Source of the DNA: Nilaparvata lugens
Lineage: Eukaryota; Arthropoda; Insecta; Hemiptera; Delphacidae
Length of the DNA stretch: 64,000 nucleotides
Direction of reading: 5' to 3'
Assembly: GCF_014356525.2 (NCBI RefSeq)
Contig: NC_052505.1
Coordinates: 7,814,171-7,878,170, forward strand
The notes below the pieces were generated by a model. That model did not search any database. It saw only the letters and a program-made list of their open reading frames with translations, and was not told where the DNA came from. Shown here in pieces: positions 1 to 13,700 of this stretch; position 1 is the first letter of the stretch, and each line of letters begins with the position of its first letter. Made by a program: the position numbers and the translations under genes.

Positions 1-135
1 ACTATCCCAAAACTGTTTAATTTGCTCCCTATCATTATCCGAGAATACTCCAAGGAGGATATTTTCCAACTTATCATTGGGAATGACTTTCATTTGTGGC
101 ACTACTGCTTCAATCCTTTAGTCTACACTAGGTAG
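1..135 (+). pseudogene. LINE 3'-terminal coding remnant (truncated by window edge)
   Basis: Frame 1 from the first base reads about 44 codons to a TAG at 133-135. The same peptide ends the decayed LINE at 2337-3041, so this is the tail of a second copy of that LINE. An A-run and T-run follow at once. It has no start within the window and is presumably continuous with sequence to the left. Confidence 0.55.
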
Positions 136-1350
136 AAAAAAAAATTATTTTTTTTTATGCTTTTATAATTACATAAATATTAGTTTGTTGGTAGAATGAA
201 TTTTAATATTTGTGAAACACCGCCGCCTTAGAGTGACTAACTAAATTTTCATAACATATATTAATATATCATATAATTTTCATATACTACATGGATGGAT
301 ATAATTAACGTTTGAAACTCCCGATCACTTATTGTATTTTTTGTTTAGTATTATCCTTAATTCTGAATAAGATTAATATCTTTTGATGCTTACTTACTAT
401 AGAGTATCAAGTTTATTTTATTTTGAATTTAATTTACTTTTATGATTTGAAGATTTGAGTTTTCCATTTTTTCCAATTCCCATTAACCCTATACCACCCT
501 ATTAATCATCCTTAGTTCTTCTAATACCCCATACTCCTTTTTAAATTCCTAAACTCCCAGTTTCATGAAATTTTTTTCCTTAGTTTATTGTTAAAGTTAG
601 CATTCATTCTATTCATGTATTTTATTATTTGTAGGCACCTGCTGTAAAATCTTTCAGGTTTAGCGTGACCAATTTTGTAATGCTTTTTACTGTATAAAAT
701 GATTGATTAATGAAATAAATTGATCAATTAATGATGAATAATTAATCCTGATTAATTATAATCAGAACTATAATTCGTTGCAAATGGATATTTTCTTTGA
801 AAAGTATTAATGCATTTAAAAAAGTTAAAACTAATTTATTCAGAAAAATTTTAGTTCGATCATCAATTTTGATGAATCATTAATGCATCCCTCTTCCAAC
901 CTGAATAAACTCTATTTTTCCACTCATGATAATGATAACTTGCATCACTTACTTTACTGAGCATTTCATAGTGTTGATGGAAAATTAACAACAATTTTTC
1001 AAACTGATGGGTCTCCCAGCATTATGAGTTACATTATGATATGGAATTGCCATGCTTTTCAACTATTCAGTACCTAAATTTTTAAGAAAGAAAAAATAGT
1101 TTTCGTGGAATAGATCTATGTACATGAAAATGTAAGAATACAGTCCACAAATTCATACAAACAGGCAAACCATTGGATTTATTCTTGCTCAGGTCCTTCA
1201 CACATTGATTTTCATAATATGATATTCGATTATGAAATCATAATACGAAAAACAATGAAGTTTTTCCCCAATTCAAGATTGTAGTTTCATTGTAATAACG
1301 TTACTTCATCTCAAATTACTTCCACCCCTATATTCCATCAATCATTAAAT

Positions 1351-1503
1351 GCAGTTTGCACAGTGTTAGTTTAAATGAAATTTCATTTCAAACAATAGAA
1401 ATCCATATTAGGTCTCGTTTCTTGTGATGTGGTTCATTATGTGTTTAGGCTACCAGCTGATTCAATACAGTTCAAGAGTTCTCACAGTTTGAACGGCCCT
1501 CAA
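1351..1503 (+). repeat. Short interspersed repeat, family R1
   Basis: Begins GCAGTTTGCACAGTG and ends near GAACGGCCCT. It shares a common layout with 52487-52630: cagtttgcacagtg, then a 'tctcgttt.ttgtgat' block, 'ccagctgat', and an 'acggccct' end. Probably a small non-autonomous DNA element. Duplicated at 4258-4410 with the surrounding segment. Confidence 0.6.
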
Positions 1504-1774
1504 AATGCAAGCATGCATGAATAATTGAAATGAATATTATTCTCCGTATATAACATTAATCTCTTCAAGTCTGAAGTTCAAAATAAAGTTCGCCTGACGT
1601 GCGTGGGCTACATTCTCGAATTCGTTTCCTGAATGATGAACGAATTGCCATTTTGGTAACATTTGAACCAGTGAAGCGTTCGACGCAATAATCTTTATTT
1701 GCTATTTCATTTGACAGTAAAGAACCAGAACTTGCTTTTAGCGTATATATTTGGCAGAGATGCTTCCATCCTGA

Positions 1775-2336
1775 ATCTATACTTCCTCAAATACAATAAT
1801 TGAGGAGGTCAAAGTGACAGGCTTGATTGCTGACTGGAGAATGATTAAATCTTTTGAATCAGTCAATGCGGAGTTATTGTTCCATTCAAATTTTGAAACG
1901 TGACCGTTCTATTCGAAGTACTCTTCCCATCAATTACCCACTTCGCTTTAAGCAACTTACTAAACAAAGGATTGAGAGACAAATGATAATTTTGTTGGTT
2001 ATCCAATCACATCATCGATTACTTTTGCTGAGGGCTGTGAGAGCAAGGTAAACACAATGTATTCCAGGGGATTGGAAATGGAGAGCGAACACACATTATT
2101 AGCGATACGTGGCTGAAATGTTTGCAGAGGTCCTTTCTGTGGTCCACCTATTGTCTCTTGTAATGACAAAATGCTACTGTTACATCAAATTCTACCCAGC
2201 AATCTTATTGGAAGTGTGTTTACGTTCAAGTTCGATGCAAGGCAGATATTCTATCAATGTACTTTTTGAAGACATGAATTAATATAATAATAAGAGTAAA
2301 ATTTATTAATAAATCAATAATGATCAATAGAATGAA
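1775..2336. other. No gene seen
   Basis: Unique DNA between the two copies of the direct repeat. Short frames here have no recognisable domain. Confidence 0.5.
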
Positions 2337-3041
2337 TTGATCGAATATTATATATCTTTAATTAAAGATGAATTAATTAAATTAAAGATTTGCACATGTA
2401 CCCCTTTGAAAGTTACAAATAACACCCGTTACCTTGGTGTAATCTTGGATGATAAACTAAAATGGGAATTACATATAGATTATAATTCGAAAAAGTTACG
2501 TGCAATCAGTGCTCAAATCTTCTTTTTACCTAGAAATATACCACCAGATTGTCTTTATCTATTTTATAAATAATTATCTGAATCCTTAATCAGGTATGGC
2601 ATCGAGGCTTGGGGATGTGCTGCAAACTACCTATTAGACAGGGTAGAGCGTATCCAATTCAGAACCCTCAAATGTATAATGTCTGTATCTAACCGATTAA
2701 ATTTCATAATTCATGATAAACAATCCGTTCAAAGATTTTTTCACACACTCTAAAAAAAATTCTATCTATATAAGTTAGCATTAATGTACATAAATAATTA
2801 TTCTTACCGACAATTTGCACCTATACCACAATATAATCTCATAGCATTCAGTGTATATTCAATTCCTAGATATAATAATTTGTACGGAAAAAGATAATTG
2901 AAATATACTATCCCAAAACTGTTTAATTTGCTCCCTATCATTATCCGAGAATACTCCAAGGAGGATATTTTCCAACTTATCATTGGGAATGACTTTCATT
3001 TGTGGCACTACTGCTTCAATCCTTTAGTCTACACTAGGTAG
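2337..3041 (+). pseudogene. LINE (Jockey-like) reverse transcriptase C-terminal fragment
   Basis: The first frame (2337-2573) contains TRYLGVILDDKLKWELHI, typical of the region after the reverse transcriptase thumb in Jockey-type LINEs. After an in-frame TAA the reading continues as RYGIEAWGCA and VERIQFRTLKCIM, the usual 'W.....l..iq.r.lr.i' continuation. Further stops follow, then the terminal block ends at TAG 3039-3041. Fingers and palm motifs (including YADD), endonuclease and ORF1 are absent, so it is 5'-truncated and dead. The segment duplicated at position 1 starts inside this remnant. Confidence 0.7.
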
Positions 3042-4681
3042 AAAAAAAAATTATTTTTTTTTATGCTTTTATAATTACATAAATATTAGTTTGTTGGTAG
3101 AATGAATTTTAATATTTGTGAAACACCGCCGCCTTAGAGTGACTAACTAAATTTTCATAACATATATTAATATATCATATAATTTTCATATACTACATGG
3201 ATGGATATAATTAACGTTTGAAACTCCCGATCACTTATTGTATTTTTTGTTTAGTATTATCCTTAATTCTGAATAAGATTAATATCTTTTGATGCTTACT
3301 TACTATAGAGTATCAAGTTTATTTTATTTTGAATTTAATTTACTTTTATGATTTGAAGATTTGAGTTTTCCATTTTTTCCAATTCCCATTAACCCTATAC
3401 CACCCTATTAATCATCCTTAGTTCTTCTAATACCCCATACTCCTTTTTAAATTCCTAAACTCCCAGTTTCATGAAATTTTTTTCCTTAGTTTATTGTTAA
3501 AGTTAGCATTCATTCTATTCATGTATTTTATTATTTGTAGGCACCTGCTGTAAAATCTTTCAGGTTTAGCGTGACCAATTTTGTAATGCTTTTTACTGTA
3601 TAAAATGATTGATTAATGAAATAAATTGATCAATTAATGATGAATAATTAATCCTGATTAATTATAATCAGAACTATAATTCGTTGCAAATGGATATTTT
3701 CTTTGAAAAGTATTAATGCATTTTAAAAAAGTTAAAACTAATTTATTCAGAAAAATTTTAGTTCGATCATCAATTTTGATGAATCATTAATGCATCCCTC
3801 TTCCAACCTGAATAAACTCTATTTTTCCACTCATGATAATGATAACTTGCATCACTTACTTTACTGAGCATTTCATAGTGTTGATGGAAAATTAACAACA
3901 ATTTTTCAAACTGATGGGTCTCCCAGCATTATGAGTTACATTATGATATGGAATTGCCATGCTTTTCAACTATTCAGTACCTAAATTTTTAAGAAAGAAA
4001 AAATAGTTTTCGTGGAATAGATCTATGTACATGAAAATGTAAGAATACAGTCCACAAATTCATACAAACAGGCAAACCATTGGATTTATTCTTGCTCAGG
4101 TCCTTCACACATTGATTTTCATAATATGATATTCGATTATGAAATCATAATACGAAAAACAATGAAGTTTTTCCCCAATTCAAGATTGTAGTTTCATTGT
4201 AATAACGTTACTTCATCTCAAATTACTTCCACCCCTATATTCCATCAATCATTAAATGCAGTTTGCACAGTGTTAGTTTAAATGAAATTTCATTTCAAAC
4301 AATAGAAATCCATATTAGGTCTCGTTTCTTGTGATGTGGTTCATTATGTGTTTAGGCTACCAGCTGATTCAATACAGTTCAAGAGTTCTCACAGTTTGAA
4401 CGGCCCTCAAAATGCAAGCATGCATGAATAATTGAAATGAATATTATTCTCCGTATATAACATTAATCTCTTCAAGTCTGAAGTTCAAAATAAAGTTCGC
4501 CTGACGTGCGTGGGCTACATTCTCGAATTCGTTTCCTGAATGATGAACGAATTGCCATTTTGGTAACATTTGAACCAGTGAAGCGTTCGACGCAATAATC
4601 TTTATTTGCTATTTCATTTGACAGTAAAGAACCAGAACTTGCTTTTAGCGTATATATTTGGCAGAGATGCTTCCATCCTGA
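2907..4681 (+). repeat. Direct repeat, copy 2
   Basis: Second copy of the segment at 1-1774. Its start lies inside the LINE tail, so the duplicated unit includes the last 45 codons of that LINE plus 1.64 kb of flanking DNA. Divergence is very low, suggesting a recent event or an assembly duplication. Confidence 0.9.
4258..4410 (+). repeat. Short interspersed repeat, family R1 (duplicated copy)
   Basis: The copy of the 1351-1503 repeat carried in the second duplication unit. Confidence 0.6.
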
Positions 4682-7622
4682 GGCTACAAGTCCTATAACG
4701 TGGGAAAGAGTTTCGGCAGCATGAATTGGGTTTCAAATGTACTCTTTGATACACTCTATTTTTCCAAAATTCGACTGAGTTTTTTTCTATTTTTCCACTC
4801 ACTCAGTGGGATGGATTGAAATTACGACGGCGATTTTGAGTGTAAACAAACACGTTGGATTGAGAAGCTAATGGAAGCAAAATTCACCGTTGTGCAAGAG
4901 AACTCTCAGAGCTCTGCCTGTGGCGTTATCATTGATACAATGGAATATTGTTTCAACAAAAACACCTGAATATTTCCACAATTAATTGCCGTTGAAAAAG
5001 TGTTATCCTTCACATTCTGGTCAGAAATGGAAACAACAATCTCCATATAGCCTAGCTTTTTCTCGAAAGCTTCTTCCAAGGCATCATCGGAAAGTGAATA
5101 AGTTACGATTCAAATCAGGAAGATTTCAAATATCTCTTTCTAAAAAGTGGCTTGTTTGTTGAATATTTCATGAAGTTGAATGCGAGAGTAGTTGAGTAAT
5201 GCCCTGGAAGAATATCGCTCAGCATGGAGAAACTTGAACGTTCTCATTCTACAGTAGTAAGAATTGCTATATTTAGAAGTGCAGAGATTCTACTACAGCA
5301 ACAAGTGTTATAACAAATGAATACTCTATCAAAGTAGATTTTGGTATTTGCACATTGAATTTCTTCAACGATTGAATAATTACAACAATGAACCATATTT
5401 TTCACTTATCATTCTTTTGAAATCCACCACTTCGTTAATACATTCTACAAGGAATCAGAACTGATAATGACAATTAAGTGACTTTTGCACATAAAACCCA
5501 CATTAGCTTCTCCTTTTGCGAGAACTATGAGAATATTCAAATTGCAACGATATTCAAATTGATGACATAATTGAACAACTATGAGCATGACATTAGAATA
5601 AAGGGCAGCAGTGTAGTTCATTTTAGTTGAATCCGCCTAGGCTACCACGATACTCAAACTTCCTTAATCGGATACGAATATGAATGGCAGTGATGGAAGT
5701 AAGCTATATTTTTCTAAAAGTGTTTATTCTTGCTACTTCATATTCGATGTGAAGGTTATAAACAGATATAGATATAGTGATTGAATAATAATAATATTCC
5801 TACTAATTCTATTATTTTTTTCAACAAAAATCAACTCACCTCTAGAAGAAGCTGTATGAGAGATATGATGAACAATATATTATTGAAATATACCTGAAAC
5901 ATAAAGAAAAGAGATTATCAATAATTGATGACACATCTCGTTGACATGCGAAATTTACAGTTTTACATTTATAGATAAATCAATATTGATGAATATCACT
6001 TGATCCAATTCTTTGTTTCTCTATGTCTGGAGTCATCCTATCAAATGTTTTTTCAAAATGCTGCCGCTAACCATTTATGATTTCTATAGCGATAGCCATT
6101 ATCGATAATTCCAGTACACACTTGTAAATCGTACTTGTCTTCATCATGTTCTTGATTACCTGAATTGACCGAGCTTGGAGAAACCGGGCATGAATAATAT
6201 CCATTGTTTGATGCTCCATCGATAAGATAGACAGATCCGCTTATATTCCGAATGAAGCAATTCCTGCTGCTATTATGGTTTTCCCAATCATTGAGACAAT
6301 TTGAGATGAGGTGAATTCCGTCGTCGTCTCTCCAGATTCAATAAGCATTGCAGTACTTTGAAGAAACGGAAATTCATGCCGTTTGCATTGATGGAAGATT
6401 TTATCAATGTCTGTTGTGTTGGCAATTGTTTCTGAAGCACCGTCGTGTCAAATTCGAAGGAAGCACGCAATCACATACGGGGCCACGCACATGATTCACG
6501 AGATCCTCACATGCACAGGCATCCACCATTCACTGCATATCATCCGTAAGTAATACGAACGATGAGAGCTCAACAAACAAACAAAGGAATGAACCTTCTG
6601 GAATGTAAATTTCTCCGCTAAAGAACCGCAAGCTCCTACATTTCAACTTTACCTTCACTTTCTTGAGCTCGACAAACTTCTAAAACTCTTTGAACGCCAT
6701 TATTCACAATGAAATTCAGTAGCAGCCTCTCTCCACGACTCGAATGCAAACTAAGTTCGCCAGCTTCCTCAGACCAAGTCACAGACACTGATTCCAATTG
6801 CAGACAACGACACTAACACACACTCACTCATTCTTCTCCTCCAGAACGTCTCTGAACTGTAATTGAAGTGGTGAACCAAGTCAAGAATGACAATTGAAAT
6901 ATGAATTCACTCTTCTGTTTCGTATTATCATACCCCTAACATTTTTGTATAATTTCCTTAATCAGTTGGCTCCAGAAGTTTTGACAAACGATCAACAAGT
7001 GAAAAGCGAGTAAGCTATTATTTGTCGTTCCTGAATCCAGAATAGATTTGAACAGTGAATGTATCATATTTTTCTAGAAAAAGAATTATTATTCTAATCG
7101 GTTTTCTACAAAACCTCTAAAATCATTCATGCTCAAAAAGATCTCCGCATAAATGGTCTTTTGTTCCGTATAAGTGGAGATAGAAGATCATCTTATTCGT
7201 GGTAGTAGTTACACCGATATTGTTTTGAAACCATTCTTATAGATTCAAACGTAGAAATAATCACAATTTTGATGTTAAATAATAATATTCAAAATCTGCT
7301 GTACATGGAAAACGTCCCTTCCTATCCCATAAAGATTGATATCGCACCTCACCTCAACTTTCTGTGTTGTTGCGAAGGTTATTGTGAATATCCATACTGT
7401 TGAATGAAGTCTTTTTCATTCAATATTTCATATTTTCATAACAGAGTGATACTATCCCACCGATGGACACGGAAATGAACGAACTATCCCATCAATCTAC
7501 TTCGATTCCCAAATTATAAAAATAATCACGCATTCTCTGTTGTTTGTTTTGTAAAAATCATGGGTTAAATGATTAATAAATTGATTTTTTTTATAATACT
7601 TGAATAATCTATAATGGTTGAA
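4682..7622. other. No gene seen
   Basis: About 2.9 kb of AT-rich DNA. Only short frames without recognisable domains or exon-like coding bias are present. Could be intergenic or intronic. Confidence 0.5.
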
Positions 7623-8895
7623 TCTATATAAATAAAAATCGAGCCCCAAATTTTGACGTTCGATAACTTTTTTATGTGTGCACTGAATTTGATGATTTTC
7701 TTTTTAGTTGTGTTCGTTATGTTCAGGTCAAGGTTTATGGCCTATCAAATTTATAATCCGACTTCAGGACTCTTTCCTACGGTCCTTCAAAGTTCACATG
7801 TGATCCTTATGTGAGGAGATTTGTGAGCTGGTCACACACAGAAATAAAAATCAGCTGTTATAATAATTGCGTCATCCAACAGCCGTTGATAATTAGTAGA
7901 CAAGAGTGTGTGCCGCTCCATAACCACCCATGTATTTTATTCTAAACGCCCCAACTAAAAACAAAATGACTGTTCTGTGTGTAACCATTCAGCAGTGCGG
8001 CATCAGGTTGAAGACATTGCTTTGTTTCGAATAATTGTGATGTCTTCGGTGTTTAGAATTAATTTATTTTTAGTAAATTATTTATTATGGAGTTGGATAA
8101 TTATCTATATGAATGAAATCCATTAAAATCTCCCGAAGCCAGTTACTTATTCAAATATCAGTTACTCATCCAGTAACATTTATATTAGTAACAGTTATTA
8201 CATATATTTTTATTTATTAGTCACATATATTCAGTCACTTGTTCAGACTTATTATCAATCGATCTCAATTTACCGAGGATGGTTATAGGCCTATTTTCAA
8301 TTCTTCAAGATTTCAGTATGTCAAGTTTTTATTTGGACCCTTGCGGAGCACGAGTTACCTGCAAGTTTTTAGAAAAAGTTGGTATTTGAAGTTATTACTG
8401 ATAAAAATAATCAATTTTGTACCATTGATTTCTATCGAGACCCTCGATTCTCCAATAATAATTCCGACATTACGGTTCATCGTCACTCACCAATTATTTA
8501 TAAAGTATGTGAAGCAATTAATTTTTCAGCTATTTTCCAAGGTCACAAATTAGATTTTTTCATAAGAGTTTTAAATCCCCTGCATGTTTTGAGTGAGTAA
8601 AAGGAGTGAACGAGGGACCACATGTGATTTATGCAAAAAGATAGCATAGCTTAAACTACACGTCGATTAATGATATGCTTGATCAATTAATTTGTCAGTT
8701 ATGATTTTATCGTACACGCGTACACGCACATGGAAGAGTATGCTGAACTGATTATTTGGTCAATAAAAAATAATAGGATGGTATGGATTTGAGAATTGTT
8801 AGTATGGGTTATAGATTTTGAGGTGTGCATCCAGCTAAAGTTTGTCATGAGATGCATTAACTATTTGGCGGTACGAAGTTCGCCGGGCCAGCTAG
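7623..8895 (+). mobile_element. Helitron-like element, non-autonomous
   Basis: Starts TCTATATAAATAAAAATCG after an A and ends CCGGGCCAGCTAG followed by a T. This fits the Helitron pattern of 5' TC, 3' CTRR and insertion between A and T. A short GC-rich stem (GGCG...CGCC) lies just before the 3' end. No Rep/helicase frame is present in its 1.27 kb. An internal segment around 8255-8340 is also found, in matching relative orientation, in the element whose 3' end is at 15596. Weak frames at 8239-8600 are chance translations of this repeat. Confidence 0.6.
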
Positions 8896-9175
8896 TAATA
8901 AATAAATTGAAAGGAGACGAAAATTAGATAATTGTAGATTCAATCAGTTCTTTGTTTCATTGCTTTGAAACTCGTAAGAATGAGGAAATAGTCTCTCACA
9001 TTGATTCAGCAAGTTATTCTACATCCTGTAATTTCCCTTCTAGCATTTAGTTTCCGACAATGGTTCTGTCAAACAATTGGAGCTGGAGATATGACCATGA
9101 ATACACAGAGCATATGGGCGACAAGTAGTGATTGAGCCAGTAACTTCTTGAAAAGAAGTCAACGAAGTGAATGGA

Positions 9176-9367
9176 GATGGGACCTGGAAGAGGAAAGAGG
9201 AAGAGGAAGTGACAGAGAAAAAAAGAAACAGAAAGAGAAAGAGGAAGGGAGAGAGGACGAGAAAGAGAAATAGAAAGAAAAAGAGAAAGAGAAAGAGGAA
9301 GAGAAAGAGAAAGAGAAAGAGAAAGAGAAAGAGAAAGAGAAAGAGAAAGAGAAAGAGAAAGAGCGTG
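9176..9367 (+). repeat. GA-rich microsatellite (GAAAGA)n
   Basis: Imperfect purine tract becoming regular GAAAGA/GAGAAA hexamers near 9290-9366. It produces spurious Lys/Arg-rich and Ser/Phe-rich frames on the two strands. Confidence 0.95.
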
Positions 9368-10083
9368 ATGGGGTCGAGGGAATGATTGTTGTTAAGATAT
9401 GATACGGAAGCACCTCGTAAATTGCTGGATCAGTCAAATGATGCTTGCCGCCCTGCTCATGTCTTATCACAAAGTACAGCTTCTGTCACCAAGTGGATAC
9501 ACTCACTGTCTTCCGGACAAGATTGCATCTCAGAGAATGACGCGTTTTAGTTCATAGCATCATGTACTGGGATGACGAAAAAAGAAAGATCACTTACTGT
9601 TTCACAGTCACTATTCTCAAATCACCATCATTTGATTACATTCCGTGTTTGTGAACGATACAATAATTGCACACTGCTGTTGATAATATTATTTTCATAG
9701 TCTGAAATTAAATAAAAACAAACTGGCAAGCTGACAAGCATGAAAATATCCCCGCCCTTAATTTTTCACGATGATTATTGCAAATCACGTCTTGTAATTG
9801 TTACAAAATTGCAATTGGAAAATTGATTGATGAAGTCACTGATATCAAGTTAATCCGATATCAGCGAATCAATATAGCATACTTAGTTTTGAGTTCTGAA
9901 GAGCTTGATGCATTGACTTGAGAAATTAATTGCCTGTATTTTATGTTGAAATCATTAAGCTAACAAGCTAGTTTATCTGAGATTCAAATTACTGGGATTA
10001 TCAGATCTATTCTACGAGTTATTCAGAGAGTATAGAATAAAATCACTTCACTTATATGGGCTACTTTATTCAAATTGAAAAAA
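9368..10083. other. No gene seen
   Basis: AT-rich non-coding DNA with no recognisable repeat or gene. Confidence 0.5.
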
Positions 10084-10178
10084 ACAGTATAAAACTTGTA
10101 GTACCCTTTTATTGAAATATTACCCTTTTAAAAACTTTAAAATGTTTTAATGGATGGTTACTACAAGTTTTATATTGT
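10084..10178. mobile_element. Small fold-back (MITE-like) element
   Basis: Inverted ends of about 20 bp, ACAGTATAAAACTTGTAGTA and its complement with one mismatch, enclose about 55 bp of AT-rich DNA containing 'accctttt' repeats. Non-coding. Confidence 0.65.
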
Positions 10179-11574
10179 TTATAATTATTAATTAGAATAT
10201 GTATTCTATAACTCTACAGCTAGTGAGTCTATTGCTTGTTAATAATCCATCTATGTAACAATCTAGGCTCGTTACATAGAATTATGAGTATAAACTTTAA
10301 ATTAGACGATAGTTCAGTTATGAATGAGTCAAACTGATGAAATATCAATGAGTCAATAAATCAATCATCTTTTTCTTGGAATGATTCAATTAGAATTGAG
10401 TTAATTACCATGAATGGATACATTTTCTCTCAGCAAAGGTATTATCTGGATACAATGAATATTACTTTGAGGAGCGAACCTTTATGCTTTGAATAGGCTC
10501 CGATGAAATATGAAAAAGTTTGATTAAAATTTCACTTCTGTATTATTTGCCAGAGAAAATGGCAAGCTCTCCATAATTTATCATTATCAAGAAGATTCAA
10601 TTTTTCCTGGAGTCTTGAGTTGATTAGAATGATATAATCCCACTCATGCAATCACTGTACCTGTTTTTCGAATTGTTCGAGTCATATTGCAACAGTCAAA
10701 ATCAGCTGGCACAATCCCAACTTGTAAAGCTCAATTTATTAAAGTGTATAAGCTTGTTACAACAAACTTTCCAACACAACTTCCCTGGATCTAGTTTGAG
10801 CCAAATAGACTTCTCTCAAAGTAAACATTTGCTGAAAGGACGTCTAAGTGCTTCCCATAGAAAGTAAAATGTATCGGGTCTAATTGGAAATCCTGGTCTT
10901 TGAACAGTCAACGCTCGACTCTCATTCTGAGGAGATTTGTTGCTTTTGTAGCAGGCTGGGTCCTCTTTGGAACAGTATGCTGTTGGTGATGTATTACACA
11001 CTGGAAACCCTGGTGAAATTGGTGCTCGAGATCAAAGGTGTTTTTATCACGCTATCTTGTTACGAAATTCAAGGAAAAAATCTTTCCTCCGCACCAAAAA
11101 TATCGAAGAGATTGGAAATATGCAGGAAAACACTATCTAACCTGGTATTGAATAAAACTTCGTGGTCTATCCTAACCCTGTCCTACAGTATTAAATATTT
11201 TTTTTGAATAGAGAATTCATTGATTTCTGGTCATTTTTTCCTCTTTTTGTTTATAATATATTGCTTCTTTCAGCTTTCTATAGAATTACTCATAATATAG
11301 TGGTAAACAGACGGGTCCAAAAATGTATACTAATTCATAGTTCTCGCAAAGAGAACAAAACAACCTTTAGCTATGGATCTTACTCTGAATTGAAGTCGGA
11401 TGTTTTGTCAAAATGTAGTGTGACAAGAGTAGCTCCCAAGCGAACTGTGAGACCGTCCAGACCGTTGTAAACTTGAAGGGTTTCAGTCCATCTTCGGGCG
11501 ATGTAGCACGTATCCCAGCTCATTCATACGCAAGCTATGAATGAGCAAGTGTTTATGAATACGCAAGTTTACAC
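10179..11574. other. No gene seen
   Basis: Frames of 60-107 codons exist (for example 10884-11207), but they overlap in several phases and show no domain or promoter context. Treated as non-coding. Confidence 0.4.
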
Positions 11575-11715
11575 CAAAAGATATGTTTTCATTATTTCAA
11601 CAGTTCACATAAACTTTATTGAACAGTTTCCACCAGAATATATGTTTTCATTATTTCAACAGTTCACATCAACATTATTGAACAGTTTCTACCAAAAGAT
11701 ATGTTTTCATTATGT
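11575..11715 (+). repeat. Tandem repeat, period about 59 bp, 2.3 copies
   Basis: 'ATATGTTTTCATTATTTCAA' recurs at about 11581, 11640 and (partly) 11699, with 'cagttcacat.aac.ttattgaacagtttc' between. Confidence 0.85.
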
Positions 11716-13569
11716 TTTATATTTGATCACATTTTGAGCTGTGGTCGAGTGTCATTGTTTAGCTCAGAGGGCATACGCTGCCAATAATACGGAGTGACGG
11801 CCATGTTGGAGACTGTAGCATTGGCGACTTGTATCATGAAACGTCAACGACGCGAAGTCAGATTGATCATCATAAGGAGATACGTATTTTAAAAGGTGTC
11901 GCTTAAGCTACGTACGGTGGTACGGTTGGCCTGTCAGTGCGTTTACAAGATATTCACTGTCAAAGTGTGTATACATTTTTTTGAAATCCTCTGTATAATA
12001 TAAGTTTGAGAACTGCTGACAACTTTATTTAAATTCGAATGAATGACTCGTGAAGAGGGATCAAGAGTTAGTACTGTAGATGTAAAAGAAGTAAGTGGTG
12101 AAGAATCAAGAAACCATTCAACAAACTGGCCAGGATTTCACTTTTTATCAGCTGATGCTATTCTCATTACACAGCTGAAGCTATTCTTATCATATCTGTA
12201 TTTTTTACAGAAACAGTAAAATACAGACATAATAGGCATAGAATCAGCTGATGAAGAGTGGAATGCACGTGTTTGCAGTGCATAAGTCTGTACACACCTC
12301 AATAATGCTACTGTTCGGTAACTGTTCAATTTGGAATCGATCATATAAACTCAGATATTATATGACTTGAGCAGAGATACTTCTCGAATTGTTTTTGAAC
12401 AATCACATTTATACCTGAAGACACGTGATAGAGAGCACCATAGGGTATAAATAAGTAGGTTGACAACACTAAACTTTGAAGTCATATTGTATAGGATGTT
12501 GCTTCACTGAAATGTGAGTACAACTGATAATGGGAGGAAACCTGAGAGCTGTATGAATTCGAGTACTATGAGGCATGAAAATGTAGGTCGACAACATTAA
12601 ACTCAAAAGCAAAAATGTAAATGATGTTGATTCACTGAATATTGTAGTACTACTGATCTTGTACTACTAATCAGTGAAAAGCTGAGATCTGTATTATGTA
12701 CTCGAATACTATCAAACTTTCCACCTGTGGACTAGATACTGTGAATACGCCCACAACGTTAACTCAAAACGACCACTGGAGCTCATAATCCTCCTTGAGA
12801 CTAAACTGTACGGACCTGGCTGTGCGTGGGAGGCGCTCGAATTCTCCAGGTGGCAGATTCCAGATATCCAGTTGACCGAATTCTGTCATTAAAGTTGCTT
12901 GTGGGGCAGAGGTCTTGCAGAAGCGATTCGCCTCACAATGGATTCCATCCAGTTGTGCTCCGAATTTCAGTTAGCGCGCACTGCTAAGCTTTGCTCGAAC
13001 AAGGAGAGGATTTAATGAAGCGTGCTGGAGGTGGCGCGCTGGAGGAGAGCAAGACCACAGTGGACGCAGTTGCGACTGCGGCTGTAAATCACGCATGAAT
13101 AGCAGCAGCATCACAGCATCACAGCATCACAGCCACAGGCTTCTCGAGCACACAGCCTCCTCTACATCAACCGGATTATTGTTGGACGTCATAACGCGGC
13201 TAATTCAATACACGATCTGCTTGCAACGTGCAACTATCGACAATCCATTTGAATAAATCAGATGGAGACGATTCACCGCCGGTTGTCACGGACCTTGTCA
13301 CCCTTGCCCAATGTCATTACAGCAGAATGTCTGATGGGCCTCCTACATTTTAGTTGGCTGATTAAAATACCAAGCTTCATTGACATTTTTGAAATGTTTA
13401 TTCACTTTAAGTTATAAATGAATGAGAGAATTATATTTTTATTATGTATATTTCCTATTTTAGTTATAATAATGTGAAATATTTCTTCTATGTTTAGTTT
13501 TGAAGCATATAAATTTGAAAATCTACTTTGTGAAAATACTTGAGACTGAAAATTTTGTGAATTGAAGAA
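11716..13569. other. No gene seen; GC-richer patch at about 12780-13330
   Basis: The patch near 12780-13330 is less AT-rich than its surroundings and has a short CAGCATCA repeat at about 13105-13135. I could not see a coding exon in it. It could be a regulatory or 5' non-coding region. Confidence 0.35.
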
Positions 13570-13700
13570 CTACAAGACCCAACCTATTTCTTACTATGTG
13601 TTATCTAAATTTGGGAGAGGAATAGCACAAGGTTACCTTATTTTTCCTCTCCCTATCATTTTGATAATGTACTTATGGTATAAATGAATAAAGAAATGAA
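13570..13700 (+). mobile_element. Retroelement-like 3' tail with hairpin
   Basis: A GGGAGAGGAA / TTCCTCTCCC stem (13613-13622 with 13644-13653) is followed by AT-rich DNA and 'gaataaagaaatgaatgaat'. The same architecture, a hairpin then an (AATA)-rich tail, occurs at 58741-58850 and more weakly at 19081-19180. Confidence 0.5.

Larger units (their letters stand above)
1..1774 (+). repeat. Direct repeat, copy 1 (offset 2906-2907 bp)
   Basis: Positions 1-1774 recur at 2907-4681 in the same orientation. One extra T near 3722 is the only indel I noticed. Homology stops after 'CATCCTGA' at 1774 and 4681. Because the window starts inside the repeat, its true left limit is unknown. It covers a LINE tail, about 1.2 kb of AT-rich non-coding DNA and a small interspersed repeat at 1351-1503. 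It may be a recent segmental tandem duplication or a haplotype-induced assembly duplication. Confidence 0.9.

Noticed and set aside
9159..9470. Ser/Phe- and Lys/Arg-rich frames as proteins
   Set aside because: They are translations of a GA microsatellite on the two strands.
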